Positions 56,493-64,000 of a stretch of 64,000 nucleotides of DNA are shown here, in pieces. The notes beneath the pieces were generated by a model. That model was not told the DNA's origin. It searched no databases and saw nothing but the letters and a program-made list of their open reading frames with translations. The number at the start of each line of letters is the position of its first letter. Within the stretch, counting starts at the first letter, position 1. The position numbers and the translations under genes are program-made. The DNA comes from Scalesia atractyloides (taxonomy: Eukaryota > Streptophyta > Magnoliopsida > Asterales > Asteraceae): the NCBI GenBank assembly GCA_947069175.1, contig CAMTDV010000027.1, positions 40,995,369 through 41,059,368 on the forward strand. Reading direction: 5' to 3'.

Positions 56493-56560
56493 AGTGTCGG
56501 AGTGGTTATATGTTTGGTTATTAAAGTTTCCGGCTGACCCGTGTTCGAAACCCGGCAGCC
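56493..56560 (+). other. Fourth tRNA-like sequence in the C LTR, opposite orientation
   Basis: On the plus strand, TCGGAGTGGTTAT (Ser/Leu-like D-arm style) is followed about 45 nt later by CGTGTTCGAAACCCGGC, a B-box-like T arm. Stems are imperfect. It is unrelated in sequence to modules 1-3. Confidence 0.45.
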
Positions 56561-56747
56561 CATTTTTATTTTTTACCGTTTCATTTTTATTTTTTAACAA
56601 TTTTAATTGCCATAATCTAAAATGTTTATTAGTTATGTATTGTTTAAAATTAACATAGGCATTAAATGAGCAACAAAAATATAAAACTGATTATTCGATT
56701 AATAAACGAAACGGGTTTGAAAAACCCGTTTTTCGACAAATGTTACA

Positions 56748-56763
56748 GTATCCCCTACTTTTA
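56748..56763 (-). other. Polypurine tract of element C
   Basis: On the minus strand AAAAGTAGGGGATAC ends directly at the TGTAACA terminus of the 3' LTR. Confidence 0.75.
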
Positions 56764-56781
56764 GAAATTTCGTCCCGAAAT

Positions 56782-57006
56782 TTAAGTAGTAGTGGTAACA
56801 GGAAAAAGATGCGGGTATTTTTCGCGTATTGAGTCTTCACGTTCCCAAGTAAACTCAGGTCCCCGTTTTGACTCCCAGCGTACCCTAACAATTGGAATAC
56901 GACTCCGTCTTAAACGTTTTTCTCCGAATTCCATGATCTCTACTGGTCTTTCAATGAAGTGCATTGATTCATCGATCTGAATATCTTCCAGGGGAATATG
57001 GAGGTT
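56782..57006 (-). pseudogene. Chromodomain tail of element C integrase
   Basis: It continues the integrase frame after an in-frame stop (57007-57009): EDIQIDESMHFIERPVEIME, RSRIPIVRVRWESKRGPEFT and WEREDSIREKYPHLFP. The chromodomain core (RWESKRGPEFTWE) is typical of Tekay-type elements, where it may steer integration into heterochromatin. It is intact apart from separation by the stop. Confidence 0.85.
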
Positions 57007-57444
57007 TTAATCGGCGAGGCACTTCTTCAAGTTTGATACGTGGAATGTGGGGTGAATTCTGTTGAGTTCTTCTGGTAGATCAAGCTTGTATGCTACAGAT
57101 CCTACTCTTTCGAGTATCTTGAAAGGTCCTACGTAGCGTGGTGCTAGCTTGCCCTTCTGGCCAAAACGAACTACTCCCTTCCACGGTGATACTTTTAAAA
57201 GTACATGATCACCAATGTTAAACTCCAAAGGCTTTCGTCGTTTATCTGCATAACTCTTTTGACGACTTTGAGCCGCTAGAAGATTGTTTCGAATTTGATG
57301 GATCTTGTCTGTGGTTTCTTGAATCAATTCTGGACCAGTGATTTGAGCTTCCCCAATTTTGTGCCAACATACTGGAGATCGGCACTTACGACCATATAAA
57401 GCTTCGAAAGGTGCCATGCCGATACTTGAATGATAGCTGTTGTT
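57007..57444 (-). pseudogene. Integrase C-terminal domain of element C
   Basis: After an in-frame stop at 57442-57444 (TAA where the motif VEFSYNNSYH has Tyr) the same frame continues: MAPFEALYGRKCRSPVCWHK, ADKRRKPLEFNIGDHVLLKV, GPFKILERVGSVAYKLDLPE and HPTFHVSNLKKCLAD. A second stop follows at 57007-57009. Only these two point changes interrupt pol here. Confidence 0.88.
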
Positions 57445-60375
57445 TTACGAAAATTCAACCAATGGTAGATGAGCGTCCCAATTTCCCTTGAAGTCTATGA
57501 CACATGCTTGAAGCATATCTTCAAGAGTTTGGATGGTGCGTTCAGATTGTCCATCAGTTTGAGGATGATAAACGGTACTGAGGTCTAATCGTGTACCCAA
57601 AGCGGCTTGTACGGCTTGCCATGTTCGTGAAGTGAAACGACCATCACGATCTGAAATAACGCTTAACGGTACATCATGACGGCTTACGATTTCGCTGATG
57701 TAGATACGAGCTAACTTCTCGTTCTTGAAATCTTCGCGGATCGGAATAAAGTGAGCTGATTTTGTAAGACGATCAATGATTACCCATATAGTGTCATACC
57801 CACCAGAAGTGCGAGGTAACCCGGTAATGAAGTCCATGGTTATGTTTTCCCACTTCCATACAGGTATTTCAGGTTGGACCAGAAAACCTGAGGGTCTTTG
57901 ATGTTCAGCTTTTACTTTGGAACATGTAAGGCACTTGGAAACAAAAACAGCAATATCTTTTTTCATTCCAGGCCACCAGTAGGTGTATCGAAGGTCTTGA
58001 TACATCTTGTCGGCTCCTGGGTGTATAGAGTATCGTGTTTTGTGTGCCTCATTCATAAGGAATTCACGGAGGTTGTTGTGGTCAGGAATCCATATGCGAT
58101 CTAGATAGTACAGAATACCGTCGGATTTAGTTTCAATTTTAAGTTCAGCTCCACAGGACAGCTCCTTTCGTACGTCGTCTTCCGTTACTGAAACATGTTG
58201 GGCTTCTCGAATTTGATCTTTGATATCGGTTATGATTTGCGAACATAGAAGACGAATGGAGTTCGCATAACCCTTTCGACTGAGTGCATCGGCCACCACA
58301 TTTGCCTTGCCAGGATGATACCGAATTTCACAGTCGTAGTCATTAAGAAGTTCGACCCATCTCCGTTGCCTCATGTTTAACTCCTTTTGGTTGAAGATAT
58401 GTTGGAGGCTCTTGTGGTCAGTGTATATTTCACACTTGGTACCGTAAAGGTAATGTCTCCATATCTTAAGAGCGAACACAACGGCTCCAAGTTCTAGGTC
58501 GTGAGTAGTGTAGTTCTTCTCATGAGTTTTGAGTTGTCTAGAAGCATAAGCTATCACCTTTCCTCTTTGCATTAGAACACAACCTAGTCCTTGCCCTGAC
58601 GCGTCGCAATAAACCACGAAGTCATCACAACCTTCAGGAAGAGTGAGGATAGGTGCGTCACAGAGTTTTTGTTTAAGGGTTTGGAAGGCTTCTTCTTGTT
58701 TGGGTCCCCATATGAAGGGTTTTCCTTTATGAGTTAAAGCCGTGAGTGGTACAGCAATACGAGAGAAATTTGCAATGAAACGGCGATAATAACCAGCCAA
58801 ACCAAGAAATGATCTTACTTCGGTAGGTGTACGTGGTGCTTGCCATTCTTGTACTGCTTTGATTTTTGAGGGGTCGACATGTATTCCCTTGTCATTGACG
58901 ACATGTCCAAGGAACTGTACCTCTTTTAACCAGAATTCGCATTTGGAGAATTTGGCGTAGAGCTTTTCGTTCCCTAAGAGTGTAAGGATGAGTCGAAGGT
59001 GTCGTTCATGATCAGACTTAGACTTTGAGTAGATGAGGATGTCGTCGATGAAGACTATAACAAAGCGATCGAGATAGGGTTTGCAGACTCTGTTCATTAG
59101 ATCCATGAAGACAGCTGGAGCGTTGGTTAGACCAAATGGCATGACCATGAATTCATAATGACCATAACGAGTTCGGAAGGCGGTATTTGGGACGTCTTCT
59201 TCATGTACTCTGAGTTGATGATAACCAGAACGAAGGTCGATTTTTGAAAAACAGCTGGCGCCTTGAAGTTGGTCAAGAAGATCATCGATGCGAGGTAATG
59301 GGTAGCGGTTCTTGACCGTAAACTTGTTGAGTTCTCTGTAGTCGATGCACATGCGAAACGTTCCATCTTTCTTCTTCACAAAAAGGACAGGTGCACCCCA
59401 AGGCGAGGAGCTAGGACGTATAAATCCTTTGTCAGTCAACTCTTGCAATTGACTGGCTAGCTCTTGCATTTCGGATGGGGCTAACCTATAAGGAGATTTT
59501 GCAACTGGTGTAGCTCCAGGTATAAGATCAATGCGGAATTCGACTTCTCTCACGGGAGGAAGTCCTGAAATGTCGTCAGGAAAAACTTGCGGAAAATCTT
59601 TTACTACTGGGATGTCTTCAAGTTTCTTCTCCTTGGTTCCCTTTTTGACGACATGAGTTAGAAATGCGACATAATTCTTGCGGAGATATTTTCGGGCTTG
59701 AAGAGAGGACATTAATTTGAGCCCTTTCGATGGGGTTTCTCCAAAGATTCGTAGAGTCTGACCGTTTGTAAGAGGAATGCGTATAAACTTTTCGCGGCAT
59801 ACAACTTCAGCATGATGTTGGCTGAGCCAGTCCATACCAATTATAATGTCAAAGCTTCCCAACTTCATAGGAATGAGGTCAACTGGAAAATCGTGATCGT
59901 TTAAGATGAGATTACAATTGCGTATAATAGAGTTTAATGAGACCGGTTTTCCGTCAGCAACTTCTACCGTTATGGATTCCATGAGTTTATCACGAGTTTG
60001 GTTGAGGATGGGTTCAAATTCTAAGGACACAAAACTTTTATCCGCGCCAGTATCAAATAACATGGATGCATAACTACCATTGATGAGAAACGTACCGTTA
60101 ACCACATTGTTGTCGGCCCTAGCTTGATTGACGTTGATGTTGAAAGCTCTTCCTCTAGCAGGTGGAGGAGCTTGGTTAGCCTGGTTCACTGGATTAGCTT
60201 GAGCTTGGGCATGGATAATATTCACTAAGCGTGGACAAGTGTTTCTAAAGTGGTTTGGGTCTCCACAATTGTAACAAGCCCGCATAGGTTGCACCATGGG
60301 ATAGTTGGGTTGGTAGTAGGATTGGGCTACATGTTGGGTAGGTGGTAGTAGTAAAGGTTGTTGGGCTTGACCCAC
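57445..60375 (-). CDS. Pol polyprotein of element C: knuckle, protease, RT, RNase H, integrase core (976 aa)
   Basis: The longest open frame in the window. Domains by residue: knuckle CYNCGDPNHFRNTC (34-47); protease active site D-T-G at 108-110 and MDWLSQHHAEV near 181; RT from about 280, with FIDD at 442-445; RNase H Asp592, Glu629 and Asp653; the NDYDCEIRYHPG tether; the integrase finger (His778, His785, Cys815, Cys818); and DDE residues Asp848, Asp909 and Glu945. All catalytic residues are present. The frame ends at a premature TAA within VEFS*NNSYH. The Met at 60375 is internal: upstream sequence in this frame still encodes gag (CNRCQYHHFPDHPCQHC), so a frameshift near 60595 separates it from the main gag frame. 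Confidence 0.93.
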   Translation of the reverse strand: MGQAQQPLLLPPTQHVAQSYYQPNYPMVQPMRACYNCGDPNHFRNTCPRLVNIIHAQAQANPVNQANQAPPPARGRAFNINVNQARADNNVVNGTFLINGSYASMLFDTGADKSFVSLEFEPILNQTRDKLMESITVEVADGKPVSLNSIIRNCNLILNDHDFPVDLIPMKLGSFDIIIGMDWLSQHHAEVVCREKFIRIPLTNGQTLRIFGETPSKGLKLMSSLQARKYLRKNYVAFLTHVVKKGTKEKKLEDIPVVKDFPQVFPDDISGLPPVREVEFRIDLIPGATPVAKSPYRLAPSEMQELASQLQELTDKGFIRPSSSPWGAPVLFVKKKDGTFRMCIDYRELNKFTVKNRYPLPRIDDLLDQLQGASCFSKIDLRSGYHQLRVHEEDVPNTAFRTRYGHYEFMVMPFGLTNAPAVFMDLMNRVCKPYLDRFVIVFIDDILIYSKSKSDHERHLRLILTLLGNEKLYAKFSKCEFWLKEVQFLGHVVNDKGIHVDPSKIKAVQEWQAPRTPTEVRSFLGLAGYYRRFIANFSRIAVPLTALTHKGKPFIWGPKQEEAFQTLKQKLCDAPILTLPEGCDDFVVYCDASGQGLGCVLMQRGKVIAYASRQLKTHEKNYTTHDLELGAVVFALKIWRHYLYGTKCEIYTDHKSLQHIFNQKELNMRQRRWVELLNDYDCEIRYHPGKANVVADALSRKGYANSIRLLCSQIITDIKDQIREAQHVSVTEDDVRKELSCGAELKIETKSDGILYYLDRIWIPDHNNLREFLMNEAHKTRYSIHPGADKMYQDLRYTYWWPGMKKDIAVFVSKCLTCSKVKAEHQRPSGFLVQPEIPVWKWENITMDFITGLPRTSGGYDTIWVIIDRLTKSAHFIPIREDFKNEKLARIYISEIVSRHDVPLSVISDRDGRFTSRTWQAVQAALGTRLDLSTVYHPQTDGQSERTIQTLEDMLQACVIDFKGNWDAHLPLVEFS

Positions 60376-61454
60376 TATCTGATGGTGGGTTTGGGTTGAG
60401 GGCTGGTGGCGCTTCGTTCGCTGAGGTATGCGACAGGTTTGAATGGTGTGACCTGCGCGACCACAGCCGATACAATGTTGGCAGGGATGATCAGGAAAGT
60501 GATGGTATTGGCAACGGTTGCATTTTGGGTATGGGCCGGAGTATGGCCTTTTATATGGTGCAGGTGAGGGGGCAACTTGGGTAATGGGTGCAGTAGGGTA
60601 GGGAAATTTGTTTGTGTGACAGCAAAGTTTCTGGTGTTTCGTTTCATCTTGTTAGCAAACTTTGAGGAGGAGGTGGAATGGTTTGAAGTTTGGCCCTCAA
60701 CTGGGGCTTTCTTTTTCTCATCTTTAAATTTACCGTTGCGAATACGATTCTCGGTAAGCTCGGTAGCTAGTTCCATAGCAGCTTCAAGTGTTGCAGGCGA
60801 AGTGCTGAGAACTGAGTCTTGAATTTTCGAGGGAAGGCCTCGAATATAGTGTTTGACTAAGCGGTAAGCTGGGGTGAACAAGTTTGGGACCATTTGGTTC
60901 AACTCTAAAAATCGTTTGTTGTAGGAAGTATGATCTCCCTCCTTTTGCTTCAACGAATGAAATTCATCCTCTAACTTTTTGATCTCGCTTCTAGGACAGA
61001 AGCGTCTCGTCATGATTTCCCTTAACTCCTCCCACGTTAAGGCCATTGCATCTTCGATTCCTCTTTTACCCTTTTCAGTATTCCACCAGGTAAGAGCTAC
61101 CCCAAATAGCCTCCCGGTTGTGTAACGTACCTTGCGATCCTCGGGACAATCGTAGTTGAGGAAGGTGTTTTCCATTTCCTCAAACCAGTGGAGGAGAGCA
61201 GTGACACCTTTGGTCCCTTCAAATTTCGGAGGATCGCAAGACTTGAAATGTTTATATGAGCACTTTTTGGAAGGAGGATTGCCGATGTTCTGGTCTTCTT
61301 GCTGGGGAGGATTGATGGGATTTGCGGCGAGAGCTTATTGGACTTGAACTACAATGTCAGGAAGCACCACGGCCATTTGTTTTGTGATTTGGGTGGCCAA
61401 GCGTTCATTTGACCTTCCTGATCTTCTACCCCCTCGTTGTTGCCTAGCCGACAT
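60376..61454 (-). pseudogene. Gag of element C (one nonsense codon, one frameshift)
   Basis: The likely start is the ATG at 61454 (MSARQQRGGRRSGRSN, a basic N-terminus). A TAA at 61335-61337 (codon 40, between VVQVQ and ALAANP) interrupts it. The frame continues through SCDPPKFEGTKG and the capsid core: HWFEEMENTF, FGVALTWWNTEKGKRG, EIKKLEDEFHSLKQKEGDH, FLELNQMVPNLF and YIRGLPSKIQDSVLS. It shifts near 60595, after which the Cys-rich part lies in the pol frame. Gag supplies the particle shell and RNA binding. Confidence 0.88.
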
Positions 61455-62250
61455 CTACAGAAATATACATAAGAAGGTTGTGAGTTTATGGAGTCTTTTT
61501 AGGTGTCATGTGTCTTAAAAAAATAAAAATGACATAAACATCAATAATGCAACTACATCCATAGGATGTCTTGGGTTTGCTCATGTTGGGCCTCAAATGT
61601 CCCCCATACCTTCACCTGTATAGTCATGTGGGCCCCCATGAATATTGGCTTAGTAGGATTCACATTAGTATTGGCGGTTTAACACTTGCATCACCCGAAT
61701 GAAAACCATGAAATATGTTTACGAGATGTATGGTCGGAAGGTGTCCAGGTGTAGACACAATGACAACTCAAAGTGGGGTTAGCTCACACGACGTTTGGTA
61801 TAGCATGCTTTGGCTTAATAGGTCCTTCGTACTCTCATCGTTAGTCCCCAGGTAGGCAAACTGGTCCTTTATTTTGGATTTATACGAATGCCAAGCCTAG
61901 ACAGGACGTTCCGACTACCGGTACTTGTACCCTTCCAGTTACTACATGCCGGTCATGAGAACTCACTTTGATGTGATTTGAAAATACAAAAATCGTTGTA
62001 AAAATCATGGAAATGATGTGGTGTGTGCTCTCATGGGTATGATATGTTATGAGAATATGATTCATGATAGGCATTGTATAATAATATGTACTTATGAACA
62101 TGCTTGCATAACATTGAATGTAACATTAAACATAAAACATATAAACATCATGAATTTTGCATATAACACACAATTTTTTTTTTAAAATTCTAATCAACTA
62201 TAGTATAGGCTCTAAGGGTCTAATAACCTATCCTATATCCCTATAGTCAT
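61455..62250 (-). other. Leader of element C
   Basis: Lies between the primer site and the gag ATG. No gene or strong repeat is seen, and short open frames here have no recognisable content. Unlike A and B it has no leader minisatellite or leader ORF. Confidence 0.7.
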
Positions 62251-62263
62251 GGCTCTGATACCA
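62251..62263 (-). other. Primer-binding site (tRNA-iMet) of element C
   Basis: On the minus strand TGGTATCAGAGCC, three bases inside the 5' LTR end at 62267. Confidence 0.94.
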
Positions 62264-62266
62264 ATC

Positions 62267-64000
62267 TGTCACACCCCGACCCGCAGCGGAATAAGAGTCG
62301 GGGCATAATTGGGTTATCACCAAAGCTCATGATATTTACTAATATGTTTCATATTTATTAAATTCAAAATTTACATCCTCAATATTCCAAACATGTTCAT
62401 ACAATTACAAAGAAAGATAATCAACTAAACAATCCAAAGTCTAAACCGGTTTATTCTTCTAAGCCATCCAATATGTTTCTTGCTGCAGCTGAATCACCTG
62501 TATCATGTGTAGAAAGGGGGGTTTTTAGGTCAACATAAGTTGGCGAGTGAACCTTGTTAGAAAACATTTATTATTGATTTCTTGTTATATTTATTATGGA
62601 AAATTGTGCAATAATCATATGTGAGCAAACATAAATAAACACACAATAACAATAACAATAACAATAACAAACAACCTTGCATGAATACATAAGATGTATG
62701 ATACTGTATATGTTGGCAACGTCACGTTCACGCTCATAGGTAATGGGGAACGGACGGCCTATGATAAATGTATGTGCGATCAAGGCTCAATCAAACGGAG
62801 CCGATCGTATGTTGGCAACGCCTCGTTCACGCTCATATGTAATGGGGAACAGCTCAACGCTCATATGTAATGGGGAGCGGCGGCCTATGATAATGTATGT
62901 ACTGAAAATGATAAATTTAATCTAAACATTAACCACACAAACAGTTGATACATATTGAATACATGTTTGATCATGAATATGATGGATGCACAATAGTTTA
63001 AATGTAATAAATAACAAGACACATGATACACCCCAAAAACATGATTAAAACGGGGAATTTGTATAGATTCACTCACGTTGGGTGCGTTCGGTTGAAGATG
63101 TTGAAATGCGCACGAGTTTAGAGGATTGATCGACGAGAATTAACTAACCTAAATAATAACGAAAAGGTATGGTAAATGAGCGGATTTTATTAATAATTTT
63201 AATAAGATTTTTAGATATATTTTTGTGAGTTTAAGGCTATTTTCTAACTTTAAAAACATTATTTTTAAGTATTTTTAATTCATTTTTAAATTAAATAAAT
63301 AAATAAAAATATAAAAAAAAATGTTGACTTTTGAGTTGACCATTGACCGTTGACTGTGACTGTTGACTGTTTGACCGGTTCGCTAGTGTGCAAGCATGCG
63401 CCGGGTAAGGCTCGAACCCGAGACCTCCCGTACGCGTGCACGCAGCTCAACCAACTGAGCTACGTGTCTAGCCCGAAATATTTCTGTTTTTAATTATATT
63501 TATACACTATTTAATTTAATCAGAAATCTTTTATTTTTAAAAAGGATTCAATTACATCTGACCGGTGCACGCAACAGGTCTCGAACCCGGGACCTGTGGT
63601 TTAGTGTTGCACACAGTCCACCACAGGACTGTGTGTCTAACCTGGTTAATATACTGATTTTTATTAAACTTAACATCTCTCTGTGAGTTGATCCGGTTCA
63701 GTTAAAAAGGAAACATCTTTATTACAGAGAATGAGATTGTGTCAAGGATCGAACTCGCGACGTGTGATAAATGTTTGCACACAGTCCACCGCTGGACTGT
63801 GTGTCTAACCCGAGATATAATCCAATTTATATTAAACTTATATACAAACTAACTTCATCTTCTTCGTTACAATAACACAGACAACAATTACCCTACTGAT
63901 CTTGTTTAATTCGATTGACAAACATTTAATTGATTAAAATGAAATGGACAGGGAAGATTTTGGGAGTAAACATACCGGAAAAATGATCTTTCTCAGAACT
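62267..64000 (-). mobile_element. Element C, 5' LTR (partial, cut by window end)
   Basis: Begins TGTCACACCCCGACCCGC and matches 54115-55848 at a constant offset of 8152 bp with only point differences, most of them in the first 0.9 kb. About 0.9 kb of the LTR lies beyond the window. Confidence 0.95.
63398..63814 (-). other. tRNA-like modules 1-3 in the 5' LTR of element C
   Basis: Copies of the modules at 55246-55662, at 63398-63475, 63564-63645 and 63739-63814. The only change I see is one base in module 1 (CCCATACG to CCCGTACG). The A box and all three B-box-like words are unchanged. Confidence 0.65.

Larger units (their letters stand above)
54115..56747 (-). mobile_element. Element C, 3' LTR (2,633 bp)
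   Basis: Plus-strand ends are TGTCACACCCC (54115) and AAATGTTACA (56747). It carries a (CAATAA)n tract at 54490-54520, a tandem repeat with GGTAATGGGGAAC at 54558-54740, and an array of tRNA-like modules at 55246-55662. It lies next to a purine-rich tract on the minus strand (56748-56763). Confidence 0.95.
54115..64000 (-). mobile_element. Element C: young Tekay-type chromovirus, nearly complete
   Basis: The minus-strand order is 5' LTR (from 62267, cut by window end), primer site, leader, gag (from 61454), protease, RT, RNase H, integrase, chromodomain, polypurine tract and 3' LTR (54115-56747). The two LTRs differ at roughly 20 of 1,734 comparable positions by eye, so the insertion is recent. 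It sits inside the RT of Athila element F. Confidence 0.95.

Overview
This window looks like nuclear DNA from a flowering plant, and everything I can identify in it is transposable-element sequence. I found no convincing host gene, rRNA gene, functional tRNA gene or CRISPR array. The plant-type LTR retrotransposons (tRNA-iMet primer sites, Tekay-type chromoviruses, a SIRE/Maximus copia, an Athila) and several recalled sequence styles (LTRs beginning TGTCACACCCC, the CACGGGGCCGTGT motif of the Athila LTR, a His/Pro-rich leader ORF) suggest Asteraceae. That family assignment is inference from memory, not a search.

Layout. 1-5378: Ty3/gypsy element A, minus strand, cut by the window edge and degenerate, with a 67-bp minisatellite in its leader. 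5379-6512: LTR fragment of a second gypsy family (D). 6513-35562: gypsy element B, minus strand, with 3.2-kb LTRs, chromodomain, integrase, RNase H, RT, protease and gag, a 141-bp higher-order minisatellite, an extra leader ORF and a primer site. Its gag is split by a complete 12.9-kb SIRE/Maximus-type copia element on the plus strand (13949-26856), flanked by a perfect TCCAG target duplication. The outer end of B's right LTR is scrambled (33714-35562). 35563-about 39150: a truncated, inactive copia element E (plus). 39155-about 41580: a gypsy-like LTR, polypurine tract and two unrecognised minus-strand ORFs (element G). 41739-42075: a PIF/Harbinger-like MITE with TAA duplications. 42461-48330: a tight array of about eight short elements, each bounded by (TA)n microsatellite and most carrying imperfect terminal inverted repeats of a common style. 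48306-50741: AT-rich sequence with nothing recognised. 50742-54114: Athila-type gypsy element F (plus), interrupted in its RT by 54115-64000, a young Tekay-type chromovirus C (minus) whose 5' LTR runs off the window.

How the parts relate. Each retrotransposon encodes its own gag, protease, RT/RNase H and integrase for copy-and-paste movement. Here they matter mainly as a nested record: SIRE landed in B's gag and C landed in F's RT. C has LTRs about 99% alike and only three in-frame stops and one frameshift, so it is the most recent. A, B, E and F are heavily decayed.

The least expected structures are the (TA)n-bounded inverted-repeat array at 42.5-48.3 kb, including a 1.3-kb palindrome with telomere-like arms, and the three tRNA-like modules spaced about 170 bp apart inside both LTRs of element C.
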